A stretch of 64,000 nt of DNA from an uncultured Candidatus Cenarchaeum sp. (GCA_958295735.1 OY282369.1:1906161-1970160), one strand, 5' to 3'. Counted from the first letter of the stretch, positions 27,080-35,889 are shown. Translations and numbers: made by a program. The notes: a model not told the origin generated them from the letters alone.

Positions 27080-28147
27080 CTACGACCTTTCGGCCAGCCA
27101 GCCGCCGAGCTCGGGCAGGATCCTCTTCTGCGACGAAGAGCTCGCTATCATCCCAACGTGCCCCGTGGGGTATATCCTCATCGTCTTGTCCCCGCTCCCC
27201 ACGGCGTAGTGCAGCGGCATGCTGCACTCCGGGGACACCAGGTGGTCGCCCACCGCGACCTGGGTGAACACGGGCATCCTGATCTCCTTCAGGGATACGC
27301 GCCGCCCGCCCACGAACATCATGTCGCGGGCCAGCAGGTTCTCCTGGTAGATGTCCCTTATCCACTGCCGGAACAGCTCGCCCGGGATGGGGGGCGTGTC
27401 CGCGAGCCACTTTTCGACGCGCATAAAGTTGTCCACGAACGCCTCGTTCTCTATGTTGTTGAAAAAATTCGCGTACTTTTCCAGGCCCTGCTCGAAGGGC
27501 TTCAGCACCGAAAAGCAGTAGTACATGAACTCCGGCGGCATGTTCCCCACGGTGTCCACCATCTTGTCGATGTCCACGTGCCTCGCTATGTTGCTCACCA
27601 CCGTGGTGTCCTTCCAGCCGTCCACCACGGGGGCCGTGGCGACCAGGTTCCTGACGCTGCCGGGGTGCAGGGCCGCGTACGTGACCGCGAGCGTACCGCC
27701 GGTGCAGTACCCCTGGAGGGAGACGTCCGGCGACCGCGACTCCCGCTTCACGAACTCCACGCAGTTGTCCATGTAGCCGTTGACGTAGTCGTCAAAGTCC
27801 AGGTACCTGTCCATGTCGGTCGGGCTTCCCCAGTCGATCATGTACACGTCGAACCCCTGTTCCAGCAGGTTGCGCACCCAGCTCTTGTCGGGGTGTATGT
27901 CTAGTATGTGGAAGCGGTTGATCAGCGCGTAGGTTATCACCAGGGGGGTGCGGTGGCGCGCCTCGGACCGCGGCCTGTAGTGCAGCAGCCTCATCCTGTC
28001 CTCCTCGTACGCCACGTCGTAGGCGGTGGTGTCGAGCTTTATCTCGTCGGGCGCGGCCGCAAGCTTGGGGGCATCGCTGACGTGCCTCCCGAACCGTATG
28101 ATCTCCTCTATCACCTTTGGGTCTATTCCCGCCTTCGGTTCCATCAT
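27080..28147 (-). CDS. phaC: Class III poly(3-hydroxyalkanoate) synthase subunit PhaC
   Basis: 355 residues, the usual length of class III PhaC. An alpha/beta hydrolase-fold enzyme that polymerizes hydroxyacyl-CoA at the PHA granule surface. The lipase-like box is GYCTGG with catalytic Cys148; Asp301 (AVGDHLVSPE) and His330 (PTGHVGM) complete the triad at positions nearly identical to those known for the Allochromatium enzyme. The ATG start overlaps the phaE stop by four bases (ATGA), implying coupled translation. Family and reaction are firm; the monomer used is not determinable. Confidence 0.95.
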   Translation of the reverse strand: MMEPKAGIDPKVIEEIIRFGRHVSDAPKLAAAPDEIKLDTTAYDVAYEEDRMRLLHYRPRSEARHRTPLVITYALINRFHILDIHPDKSWVRNLLEQGFDVYMIDWGSPTDMDRYLDFDDYVNGYMDNCVEFVKRESRSPDVSLQGYCTGGTLAVTYAALHPGSVRNLVATAPVVDGWKDTTVVSNIARHVDIDKMVDTVGNMPPEFMYYCFSVLKPFEQGLEKYANFFNNIENEAFVDNFMRVEKWLADTPPIPGELFRQWIRDIYQENLLARDMMFVGGRRVSLKEIRMPVFTQVAVGDHLVSPECSMPLHYAVGSGDKTMRIYPTGHVGMIASSSSQKRILPELGGWLAERS

Positions 28148-29094
28148 TCCCTGTTCTCTTCGCTCGCGTTCGGCGCCTTCCAGCCGCCGGCATCGCGCCG
28201 CTCTTGGCCCGCGGCGCCCGCCTCCCGCGCCTCCGGCTCCGGCTCCTGGCCCGCCTCCGGCTCCGGCTCCTGGCCCGCCTCCGGCTCCGGCTCCTGGCCC
28301 GCCTCCGGCTCCGGCTCCTGGCCCGCCTCCCGCGCCTCCGGCTCCGGCTCCTGGCCCGCCTCCCGCGCCTCCGGCTCCGGCTCCTGGCCCGCCTCCCGCG
28401 CCTCCGGCTCCGGCTCCTGGCCCGCCTCCCGCGCCTCCGGCTCCGGCTCCTGGCCAGCAGCGCCGGCCTTGAGGCCCCTGTTCTCCACCTCGAGTTTCGC
28501 GATGCGCCGCCGCAGGGCGTGCATCTCCTTGTACACGCTCAGCATGTCCTTCTTGCTGGGGAGGTTGGCCGATCTCAGCATGACTGCCGTCACGTTGTTC
28601 CAGTGTTTCGTAAGATCGAGCTCCCTGGAGACGAGCTTGCCGTAGTTGTTGCCGAACTCCTTGGAGTCGAACAGCTCGGTAAAGTCGTTGTCGAACATGT
28701 CCACCCAGACCCTCTTGTACGCCTCAAAACGCTCTAGGTCGTTCGGGATCTTCGGCACCTTTGCGTTCACCTTCTTTTGCGCCTCGACCCACGTGTCGGA
28801 CAGCTGCTTGTAGTACGTGGCGAGGGCCTTGTTGAACTCGACCAGGTCCTCGTTGGCCGCTAGGATCTCGGTGGTGATGGCCTTTGCATTCTCCGCAAAA
28901 TTCCTCATGGGGCCCACCGACGTGAGCGCTTGGGGCTTGCTTGACATCAGGTGCAGGAGGTCGGTCCAGAACACGGAGAGATGCTTAAAGTACGCGGGGT
29001 CCGCGCCGAGTCCCCCGAAAGCCGCTCCGCCGGACTGGCCCCCCTGCTCGGCTTTGCCGCCGGCGCCCCCGCCTTCCGCGCCGCTGTCCTGCAC
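28144..29094 (-). CDS. phaE: PHA synthase subunit PhaE with repetitive Glu/Pro tail
   Basis: 316 residues. The partner subunit needed by class III PhaC. The central helical domain includes FKHLSVFWTDLLHLM, FNKALATYYKQLSDTWVEAQ, ERFEAYKRVWVDMFDNDF and a terminal coiled coil KEMHALRRRIAKLEVENRGL as in PhaE. About 75 residues of AGQEPEPE and AREAGQEPEPE units follow and are absent from normal PhaE. GTG 29092-29094 is 26 nt from the TATA element centred at 29120, which also serves the divergent gene. The call rests on domain pattern plus the overlapping phaC. Confidence 0.88.
   Translation of the reverse strand: MQDSGAEGGGAGGKAEQGGQSGGAAFGGLGADPAYFKHLSVFWTDLLHLMSSKPQALTSVGPMRNFAENAKAITTEILAANEDLVEFNKALATYYKQLSDTWVEAQKKVNAKVPKIPNDLERFEAYKRVWVDMFDNDFTELFDSKEFGNNYGKLVSRELDLTKHWNNVTAVMLRSANLPSKKDMLSVYKEMHALRRRIAKLEVENRGLKAGAAGQEPEPEAREAGQEPEPEAREAGQEPEPEAREAGQEPEPEAREAGQEPEPEAGQEPEPEAGQEPEPEAGQEPEPEAREAGAAGQERRDAGGWKAPNASEENRE
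28228..28460 (-). repeat. Tandem 24/33-nt repeats in the phaE tail
   Basis: Units encoding AGQEPEPE with or without an extra ARE triplet are repeated eight times, nearly without base changes. The frame is kept. Confidence 0.88.
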
Positions 29095-29115
29095 GGTGCC
29101 GGCGCCGACGGATCG

Positions 29116-29125
29116 CAATAAATAG
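29116..29125. promoter_or_regulatory. Shared TATA element serving two divergent genes
   Basis: CAATAAATAG is AT-rich and reads as a TATA box on both strands (CTATTTATTG on the other). The phaE start at 29094 and the divergent start at 29146 lie almost symmetrically, about 26 nt from its centre on each side. This is the only AT-rich stretch in the 51-nt gap, so one element appears to direct both leaderless transcripts. Confidence 0.72.
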
Positions 29126-29145
29126 ATCGCGCGGGCCCGGCAGGC

Positions 29146-29523
29146 GTGGAGAGCGTGGACGAACTGGAGCGGCTGTGCCGCCAGATACTCGGGGTCGACC
29201 CGATGTTGAGGTCGGCGAGGCTTATAAACAGCCGCGGCCACCTGCTGGCCGGCGGCATGAGGGACGGCCTACGGCAGCTCGAGGCCCAGAGGCACGACGA
29301 GATGCTGTTCGTAGAGCTGGCGCTGCGGGTGCGCATGCGGCAGGAGTTCGACGCGGAGCTGGGCAAGGTCAACTTTTCCCTCTCGTACCGCGACAAGGTC
29401 GTAGTGATGAGCTTCCCGCTGGCGGGGGGCAACGTCCTTCTTGCTTCCGGGGAGAAGGACATAGACTTCGGCAGCGTCCCGTTCAGGATACTGGATCTGC
29501 TGAGCCCGCTCAGGGACGGGTAG
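29146..29523 (+). CDS. DUF6659-like conserved thaumarchaeal protein
   Basis: 125 residues with the arrangement LCRQILGVDPMLRSARLINS, RGHLLAGGMRDG, ALRVRMRQEFDAELG and SYRDKVVVMSFPL then NVLLASGEKDIDF. This pattern of an alpha/beta sensor-like small domain is frequent in ammonia-oxidizing archaea (DUF6659 from memory); function unknown, possibly a Roadblock- or profilin-like signalling module. GTG 29146 is 26 nt from the shared TATA. It is divergent from phaE-phaC. Confidence 0.72.
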   Translation: MESVDELERLCRQILGVDPMLRSARLINSRGHLLAGGMRDGLRQLEAQRHDEMLFVELALRVRMRQEFDAELGKVNFSLSYRDKVVVMSFPLAGGNVLLASGEKDIDFGSVPFRILDLLSPLRDG

Positions 29524-29733
29524 CAAGGGACCTAGGGGCCGCCGCGCCGCACGCGGGGACGCCTGCGATGGACGGGGCGGCGCGGGACGGGCGGCGGGGG
29601 ACCCGGGGCCGCCGCGCCGCCCTTCCCCCGCCGCCGCCGTGTTTACGATCGTACAGAACTGCGGGGCCTCTTTGGACAAAACGCCGCCGCGCCGCGACGG
29701 CTTGTTAAATAGGGCGCGCGCGCAAGCGGCGCA

Positions 29734-29973
29734 ATGGCATCGGCATACGTGTTGATCAACTGCGAGCTGGGATCGGAAGAGGCGGTGATCTCGCAGCTCA
29801 AGATGCTGGACGCGGTAAAAGAGGTCCACGGGACGTTCGGGGCGTACGACATACTGGCGAAGGTGGATGCGATCGAGGTGAGCGTGCTTCGGGAGGCCAT
29901 CACTTGGAAGATCCGCAAGATCGACAAGATCCGCTCTACCCTGACCCTCATGAGCATCGAGGGGCAGGAGTAG
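29734..29973 (+). CDS. Stand-alone Lrp/AsnC ligand-binding (RAM) domain protein
   Basis: 79 residues: ASAYVLINCELGSEEAVISQ, VKEVHGTFGAYDILAKVDA and IRKIDKIRSTLTLMSI match the C-terminal alpha/beta domain of Lrp/AsnC regulators. No DNA-binding helix-turn-helix is present. Such single-domain proteins can bind amino acids or hetero-oligomerize with full-length Lrp proteins and are common in thaumarchaea. The ATG 29734 lies 26 nt after TTGTTAAATAGG. A 71-bp repeat array follows the stop. Confidence 0.86.
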   Translation: MASAYVLINCELGSEEAVISQLKMLDAVKEVHGTFGAYDILAKVDAIEVSVLREAITWKIRKIDKIRSTLTLMSIEGQE

Positions 29974-30004
29974 TCAGGCGCCAACCGTTCATTTTCTTTC
30001 AAAT

Positions 30005-30896
30005 GCGGCCCCGCGCAGGGCGCGGGGCGGCGCCGCCCCGGACAAACAGTCGCCTCGGCCACGCGCGCCGCCTGCACGGCCCCGCGCAGGGCGCGGGGCG
30101 GCGCCGCCCCGGACAAACAGTCGACTCGGCCACGCGCGCCGCCTGCACGGCCCCGCGCAGGGCGCGGGGCGGCGCCGCCCCGGACAAACAGTCGACTCGG
30201 CCACGCGCGCCGCCTGCACGGCCCCGCGCAGGGCGCGGGGCGGCGCCGCCCCGGACAAACAGTCGCCTCGGCCACGCGCGCCGCCTGCACGGCCCCGCGC
30301 AGGGCGCGGGGCGGCGCCGCCCCGGACAAACAGTCGCCTCGGCCACGCGCGCCGCCTGCACGGCCCCGCGCAGGGCGCGGGGCGGCGCCGCCCCGGACAA
30401 ACAGTCGACTCGGCCACGCGCGCCGCCTGCACGGCCCCGCGCAGGGCGCGGGGCGGCGCCGCCCCGGACAAACAGTCGACTCGGCCACGCGCGCCGCCTG
30501 CACGGCCCCGCGCAGGGCGCGGGGCGGCGCCGCCCCGGACAAACAGTCGACTCGGCCACGCGCGCCGCCTGCACGGCCCCGCGCAGGGCGCGGGGCGGCG
30601 CCGCCCCGGACAAACAGTCGCCTCGGCCACGCGCGCCGCCTGCACGGCCCCGCGCAGGGCGCGGGGCGGCGCCGCCCCGGACAAACAGTCGACTCGGCCA
30701 CGCGCGCCGCCTGCACGGCCCCGCGCAGGGCGCGGGGCGGCGCCGCCCCGGACAAACAGTCGACTCGGCCACGCGCGCCGCCTGCACGGCCCCGCGCAGG
30801 GCGCGGGGCGGCGCCGCCCCGGACAAACAGTCGACTCGGCCACGCGCGCCGCCTGCACGGCCCCGCGCAGGGCGCGGGGCGGCGCCGCCCCGGACA
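30005..30896. repeat. 71-bp tandem array, about 12.5 copies
   Basis: Each unit contains GGCCCCGCGCAGGGCGCGGG, GCGGCGCCGCCCC, GGACAAACAGTCG and a TCGGCCACGCGCGCC stretch. The only seen difference among copies is one base, CGCCTCGG or CGACTCGG, which follows the order C A A C C A A A C A A A. The period is not a multiple of three, so reading cycles through all frames and the array is unlikely to be coding. Each unit can form strong GC hairpins. It fills the gap between two convergent genes. Confidence 0.93.
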
Positions 30897-31084
30897 AAGC
30901 GAAGCGCCGCGGAGCGGACGCCGGTGTCCCGCGCGGCGGGGCGGCGGCATCGTCACGCGCGGGGCGGCTCTCCCTCGCACCGAATCCGCCGCGCGTTCCG
31001 CTGCCCCGCCGCGCCCGCGGCATCATCCGGGGCAAAGCGCGGCGCCGCCCCCCGCGGCGGAGGGGCGGCGCGCGGCTGGGGGCA

Positions 31085-31993
31085 CTACCTGATGATCTTG
31101 CGCAGGCCGGCGCACCTGTTCCGTATGGTGACCTCGGTCACCCCGGATGCCATGGATATGTCCTTCTGGGACTTTGCCTCGTCGTTGCTGATGCACGCCA
31201 GGTAGAGGGCCGCCGCGGCCATTCCCATGGGATCCTTGCCCGCCACCATGCCCATCTTCTTGGCCTTGTCGAGTATGGTGACGGCGTAGCGCTTCGTCTT
31301 CTCGGTCAGGTCGGCCTTGCTGGCTATCCTGGAGATCCCCTTCACGGGATCCACCACGGGCATCTTCAGCTCCAGCTCCCTGAATATGAGCCGGTAGCAA
31401 CGCGCCACGTCCTTCCTCCTGACGTTGATCCCCTCCGCTATGTCGTCCAGCGTCCTGGGGGTCTCGGTGTTCCGGCACGCCGCGTACAGGCACGCGGCCA
31501 CCAGGCCGTGGATGGACCTTCCCTTGACCAGCTTTTTTTCCATCGCCTTGCGGTAAATGTACGCGGCCTTTTCCACCACGGCGTCCGCCAGGGCGAGCTT
31601 GTCCTTCATCTTGTCCATCTCGTTGAGGGCGTGGCGGAGGTTCCTGTCGGACGACGAGTGTGCCTGCGTCCTGCTGTCCCACGTCCTCAGCCTGTCGATG
31701 GACGTCTTTATGGTGGGCGAGAGGGGCCTTCCGGTGGAGTCCTTGTTGGCGGGGCCTATCACGGTCGACAGGCCCATGTCGTGCATGGTAATGGACGTGC
31801 CGGAGCCGGTCCTGGATCTGTTGGTGTCCTCGCCGGAGAACGAGCGCCACTCCGCCCCCGTGTCCTCTATCCTGTCGCTCAGGACGTACCCGCAGGTGCC
31901 GCAGAACAGCTCGCCGGTGTTCTGGTCGGTGACTATCCTGCGCTTCCCGCACGACGGACACTTGTGTGATGGAATTATGGACAGTTCACGCAC
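31085..31993 (-). CDS. tfb: Transcription initiation factor IIB
   Basis: 302 residues. TFB recruits RNA polymerase to TBP-bound promoters. The N-terminal zinc ribbon has C12, C15, C31 and C34; the B-finger/linker contains GAEWRSFSGEDTNRSRTG. Two cyclin-like repeats follow, the first with RSIHGLVAACLYAACRNTET and the second with PMGMAAAALYLACI, ending in a helix-turn-helix SQKDISMASGVTEVTIRNR that contacts the BRE. GTG 31991-31993 is 26 nt from the AT-rich ACTAATAATG element. Archaeal genomes of this group often have several TFB paralogues; this one is complete. Confidence 0.97.
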   Translation of the reverse strand: MRELSIIPSHKCPSCGKRRIVTDQNTGELFCGTCGYVLSDRIEDTGAEWRSFSGEDTNRSRTGSGTSITMHDMGLSTVIGPANKDSTGRPLSPTIKTSIDRLRTWDSRTQAHSSSDRNLRHALNEMDKMKDKLALADAVVEKAAYIYRKAMEKKLVKGRSIHGLVAACLYAACRNTETPRTLDDIAEGINVRRKDVARCYRLIFRELELKMPVVDPVKGISRIASKADLTEKTKRYAVTILDKAKKMGMVAGKDPMGMAAAALYLACISNDEAKSQKDISMASGVTEVTIRNRCAGLRKIIR

Positions 31994-32253
31994 ACCTGCG
32001 ACGAACGCGCGCGCCCATTATTAGTTTTGGCACGCCGCGTTAGGGCCGCCTAACGGACGCCGCCGCGGGCCGCGCGCGCGCAAGGGCCGCGGCAGGGCGC
32101 GATCCGGATCCCCCGGCACGGCCGAAGGCGAGCCCGCCGCGGCGCGCGGCCGGGACGAATTGCGGCGGGGCCGGGTTCCGGCGCGGCGCGCGCCGGACTG
32201 CGGCGCAAGGGCCGCGGCAGGGCGCGGATCCGCGCGCGGCGCGGATCAATATC

Positions 32254-32261
32254 GTTATATG
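32254..32261 (+). promoter_or_regulatory. TATA box that sets the Dps-like start
   Basis: GTTATATG lies 25-26 nt before ATG 32283. The upstream in-frame ATG at 32259 falls inside the box and so is unlikely to be translated. Confidence 0.65.
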
Positions 32262-32282
32262 GCAACGCGGCCATCGGCGGCC

Positions 32283-32867
32283 ATGGCAGGCAAGGCGCCG
32301 CACGTGGTGGGGGTGGAGGTGCTCAAAAAGAACGGGCTGGACGTCGACGAGCTCGTGAAGCAGCTGGTGGCGAACTCCTCGGTCGAGTTCACCGCGTACT
32401 ATTACTTTACCCTGCTGCGGGCCAACTGCACCGGCATGGACGGCGAGGGAATGAAGGGAGTGATCGAGGATGCCCGCCTGGAGGATCTGAGCCACTTCGA
32501 GTCGTGCATAGAGAGGATCTACCAGCTCGGGGGCCAGCTCCCAAGGGACGCCGCCGACTACATCAAGATGGCCGGGTGCGAGTTCCTCCAGCTTCCCTCC
32601 GACCCGACCGACCTGAAGGCCATACTGAAGAAGTGCCTAAAGGCCGAGCAGGGGGCCATAGTGAACTGGAACAAGGTCTGCCGCATGACCCACGGAAAGG
32701 ATCCGGTCACGCACGACATAGCGCGCGACATACTGGCAGAGGAGATCGAGCACGAATCCTGGTTCCTCGAGCTCCTGCACGGCAGGCCCTCCGGCCACAT
32801 GAGGCGCCGGTACTCCGGGGAGCGGCCGCACACGCGGAGGCACTCGCGCGCGCTGGACATGGCCTGA
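32283..32867 (+). CDS. Ferritin-like Dps-family (DPSL) protein
   Basis: 194 residues forming a four-helix ferritin-like bundle. Metal-ligand patterns are SSVEFTAYYYFTLLRA in helix A, EDLSHFESCIERI in helix B, KAEQGAIVNWNKVCRMT in helix C and AEEIEHESWFLELLHG in helix D, i.e. two ExxH/E sites for a di-iron centre. Two cysteines between helices resemble the thioferritin/DPSL group. It likely stores iron and detoxifies peroxide. The start ATG 32283 is chosen from TATA spacing. The Arg/His-rich tail may bind DNA (inference). Confidence 0.85.
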   Translation: MAGKAPHVVGVEVLKKNGLDVDELVKQLVANSSVEFTAYYYFTLLRANCTGMDGEGMKGVIEDARLEDLSHFESCIERIYQLGGQLPRDAADYIKMAGCEFLQLPSDPTDLKAILKKCLKAEQGAIVNWNKVCRMTHGKDPVTHDIARDILAEEIEHESWFLELLHGRPSGHMRRRYSGERPHTRRHSRALDMA

Positions 32868-33665
32868 TCGCGCAGGCTCGGGCACGCCTGCCTGACGCGC
32901 CCGCGAGCAGCCGCCCGGCCGTCCGCGCGGGCGCGGCCAAGGAACTGGCCTGCCCGCGATCCCGGCGCGCGGGGCCCCGCGCGCGGCCGCCGGCCCGGGA
33001 CGGCCGCGCGGCTCCCGCCGGCCCCGCCTCCGGAAGGGCAGGCCGCCCCCCCGCGCGGCGAATGCCCGGGACGGCCGCGCGGCTCCCGCCGGCCCCGCCC
33101 CGCCGGCCGCCGCGATCCTTGGGCCGTTTTCGGCCGCCGCGAGCGTGCCCGAACCCCCGATCCCCCGGCTTGGCGGCCCCAATTCCGCGCGGCCGTCCGC
33201 CGGGCAGGGCTGATCGCCGGCGGCCAAAACCGCGGCGCGCGCGGCATGTCCCGGCTCGGGCCGATCGGCCACGGCATCGGATGCCGGCGCGCGCGGCACG
33301 TTCTCCCCGCGCGCCTTCGTGCCCGAAAAGCGCGCGGCCGGGTTGATCGGGCGCCACCCCGCCCCCGCCGCGCGCCGCTTCCAAGCAATCCCCGGTCCGC
33401 GGCTCCGGCCGCCGCAAAGCGCGCCGCGCCGCCTCGATCGCGGGTAGCCGCGCGCGCCTCGGGGCGGCGGGCCGCCGCGCCGCGCCGCGCGGGAACCCGC
33501 ATCGCCGCGCGCCGTTGCGGGAGATGCGGCGGCGCGCCGGGTGCCGTGCGCGCAGCCTCGCGCCTCCGGCCGCCCTCCGGCGCCAAGTGCTAACGCGGAT
33601 CAGCAAAGGCGCTTTCGCGCCCGTGACTGGCAGGCGCGCGGCCTTGCGCCGCCGGGACGTGGGAA
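32868..33665. other. GC-rich intergenic region with a duplicated segment and diverged A core
   Basis: About 800 bases without a gene. CCCGGGACGGCCGCGCGGCT and its continuation CCCGCCGGCCCCGCC occur twice (near 32993 and 33066). A diverged element A core with GCGGATCAGCAAAGGCGCTT and TCGCGCCCGTGACTGGC lies at 33591-33645, close to the next promoter. Confidence 0.5.
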
Positions 33666-33698
33666 AGGCTTTAACCCGCTGGAATGGATCCGCCGCCG

Positions 33699-34292
33699 AT
33701 GACCGAGCTCGGGCTGGGTGCGCGCGTGAGCCAGACCCGGAGGCGGATCGAGCAGATCCGCGCGGAGCTCGGCGAGATGACCGAGCCGGAGGATCTGCCC
33801 TGGATGATCCGCAACACCAACGTGCTCCGGCTGAACGAGTACTTGTCTGAGGCCAACCGGAAGCAGTCGGAGCTGCTCGCGGCGTACGGGGAGTACGCGG
33901 GCCAGCTGGAGTCGTTCGTCTCGACGGCCCTGGAGATCCAGATGGATCTCAAGGACGTGCTGCGGGACCAGTCGCGCCTCATAGACGACGCCGCCGGCGC
34001 CCCGCGCCCCGCCAAGAAGGGCGCCGCCAAGGCCGGACGGCAGCCCGCCGGCGCCCCGCGCCCCGCCAAGAAGGGCGCCGCCAAGGCCGGACGGCAGCCC
34101 GCCGGCGCCCCGCGCCCCGCCAAGAAGGGCGCCGCCAAGGCCGGACGGCAGCCCGCCGGCGCCCCGCGCCCCGCCAAGAAGGGCGCCGCCAAGGCCGGAC
34201 GGCAGCCCGCCGGCGCCCCGCGCCCCGACAAGGCCGGACGGCAGCCCGCCGGCGCCCCGCGCCCCGCCAAGAAGGGCGCCGGCAAGGCCTGA
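33699..34292 (+). CDS. Hypothetical helical protein with H1-like Lys/Ala/Pro repeat tail
   Basis: 197 residues. The first 100 form predicted helices (TRRRIEQIRAELGEMTEPED, LSEANRKQSELLAAYGEYAG, LEIQMDLKDVLRDQSRLID). The rest is an 18-aa basic unit, GAPRPAKKGAAKAGRQPA, repeated four to five times plus a shortened copy. Tails of this composition resemble histone H1 and bacterial histone-like tails and usually bind nucleic acid (inference). The ATG at 33699 lies 27 nt from GGCTTTAACC; the earlier ATG at 33684 is too close. The N-terminal domain matches no family I recognise. Confidence 0.7.
   Translation: MTELGLGARVSQTRRRIEQIRAELGEMTEPEDLPWMIRNTNVLRLNEYLSEANRKQSELLAAYGEYAGQLESFVSTALEIQMDLKDVLRDQSRLIDDAAGAPRPAKKGAAKAGRQPAGAPRPAKKGAAKAGRQPAGAPRPAKKGAAKAGRQPAGAPRPAKKGAAKAGRQPAGAPRPDKAGRQPAGAPRPAKKGAGKA
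34005..34280 (+). repeat. 54-nt tandem repeats encoding basic tail
   Basis: Copies of a 54-nt unit beginning GGCGCCCCGCGCCCCGCCAA are nearly identical; one copy lacks 18 nt. The frame is preserved. Confidence 0.9.
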
Positions 34293-34370
34293 CGGCAGCC
34301 CGCCGGCGCCCCGCAGGCGGTTGCTCCGCCCGGGCCGTTGCATCCCCCCGCACGAACGGGGAGGGGCCCG

Positions 34371-35372
34371 CTACGCCAGATCGCCGGCCCCCACGGCGAC
34401 GCGGCAGCCGCCGGCCGTCGCCACCACCAGCCTGCCGTCCCCGTCCACGCTCTCCGCCACCCCGCTGATCGTCCTGCCGTCAAGCTCCAGGGACACATCC
34501 CTGCCGATCGTGGTGGCCATGCCGGTCCACCTCTCCAGCACGCCGCCCACCCCCCCTCCGCGGAGCGACTCCAGGACGGCCTCCAGCCGGCGCAGGAACT
34601 CCTGCACGAGGGGCACGGGGCCCCGCCCCGCCCCGCCCTCGGCCGCGAGGCTCGCGACCCCCGGGCTGCCCGTGCCCCTTATGCGCTCCTCTATGCGATC
34701 CGCGGGGACATCGAAGTTGATCCCGGCGCCGATCACCAGCCACTCCGCCGCGCCCCCGGCGGCCGAGGCGTCGACCATCACCCCCGCGGCCTTCCTCCCC
34801 CCCACCACCACGTCGTTCGGCCACTTCACCCCCGCGCCGATCCCCGTGCTCGACCGTACCGCCTCGGCCAGCGCGACCGACGCAGCAAGCGGCAGCGCGG
34901 CGCTGAGGGGGAACCCGGGCCCCGGCCTGTGCACCGCGGACATCCAGATCCCGCCGCGGGGGGACTCCCACCCTCCCGCCGCGCCCTTCCTCCCCATCCC
35001 GCCGGTCTGAGTCCCCGCCACGACCACCGTCCCGTCGTTCCAGGCATCGCCGGCCAGGGAGACGGCCACCTTCTGGGTGGAGCCTACGGTGTCGAAGTAG
35101 ATCACCCTCCGCCCGATCATCGTCGTTCCCAGCCCCGCGCGCACCTCCCACGGGAGGGGCGGCGCCGGGCCCGCCAGCCTGTACCCCTTCCCGGGTGCCG
35201 ATTCCACGCGGTACCCCAGCGCGCGCAGCGCGCCCACGTGCCCCCGGATCTCGCCGGCCGTCGTTCCCAGCCCCGCGGCCAGCTCGCCGTCCCCCGCGCG
35301 GCCCCCGCCCCTCCTGATCCCGTCCAGCACGCCCTCCAGCGCGCAGCGCCGATCGGACGTGTAGCAGCCCAT
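34371..35372 (-). CDS. birA: Biotin-[acetyl-CoA/propionyl-CoA carboxylase] ligase, bifunctional BirA type
   Basis: 333 residues. A winged-helix N-terminus (GELAAGLGTTAGEIRGHVGA, LRALGYRVES, GKGYRLAGP) precedes the ligase domain with FDTVGSTQ, GTQTGGMGRKGAAGGWESP, VKWPNDVVVGGRKAAGVMVD and a C-terminal beta domain. It attaches biotin to the carrier protein of acyl-CoA carboxylase, an essential step of the 3-hydroxypropionate/4-hydroxybutyrate cycle used by ammonia-oxidizing archaea. The helix-turn-helix suggests it may also repress. The ATG 35372 is 25 nt from GGATTTATTGG. Confidence 0.93.
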   Translation of the reverse strand: MGCYTSDRRCALEGVLDGIRRGGGRAGDGELAAGLGTTAGEIRGHVGALRALGYRVESAPGKGYRLAGPAPPLPWEVRAGLGTTMIGRRVIYFDTVGSTQKVAVSLAGDAWNDGTVVVAGTQTGGMGRKGAAGGWESPRGGIWMSAVHRPGPGFPLSAALPLAASVALAEAVRSSTGIGAGVKWPNDVVVGGRKAAGVMVDASAAGGAAEWLVIGAGINFDVPADRIEERIRGTGSPGVASLAAEGGAGRGPVPLVQEFLRRLEAVLESLRGGGVGGVLERWTGMATTIGRDVSLELDGRTISGVAESVDGDGRLVVATAGGCRVAVGAGDLA

Positions 35373-35399
35373 GCCCGCCGCGCGCGGGGGCGGATTTAT

Positions 35400-35889
35400 T
35401 GGTGTCTGCGCGCGGGCGGCCGTCCGGCCGCCGGATCTCCCGGCCGGGGGCGCGGCCGCGCGCGGGCCGCGGCGGGGAACGGGGAAGGGAGGGCGCGGGC
35501 CAGCGCGGGGCCTCTTCCCCCCCGAATCGCCTTTTTTCATCAAAACTAGAAGCGAGAAGGGGGAGGGCGCGGGGCCTCCCCGCCGCCCGCGCATCGGGGG
35601 GCGGCGCCCCCCCCCGCGCCGCCGTCCCGCGGGGCGGAAGATGTCCCGCCCGCCGGCCCCGGCGCGCCCCCGATCGGCGCGCAGTAGCCGCGCGCCCCGG
35701 GTTGGGGGCGCGTGGCGGCGGGAAGGGGGTGCCGGATGCCTGCGCTTGGGCGCCCCTGCCCCTGCCCCGCCGCCGCGGGACGGGAATCCCGACGCGGACG
35801 GCAGGCCGGCGGCCGCCCGCCCCGCAACCGCGCCCGCGGCGGTTTTTCGCGCCCAGGCCCCGCCGCCGCGGGACGGCCCGCGGCGGGCA
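35400..35889. other. GC-rich intergenic region, nothing recognised
   Basis: No gene seen between birA and the next membrane gene. GCCGCCGCGGGACGG-like stretches are repeated near 35771 and 35869. Confidence 0.45.

Noticed and set aside
29904-31205. Long open frames through the 71-bp array on both strands
   Set aside because: The period is not a multiple of three, all frames give low-complexity Ala/Arg/Pro text, and there are no starts with promoters.
32160-32282. Longer N-terminus for the Dps-like protein
   Set aside because: The upstream part overlaps the promoter; the TATA at 32254-32261 places the start at 32283.
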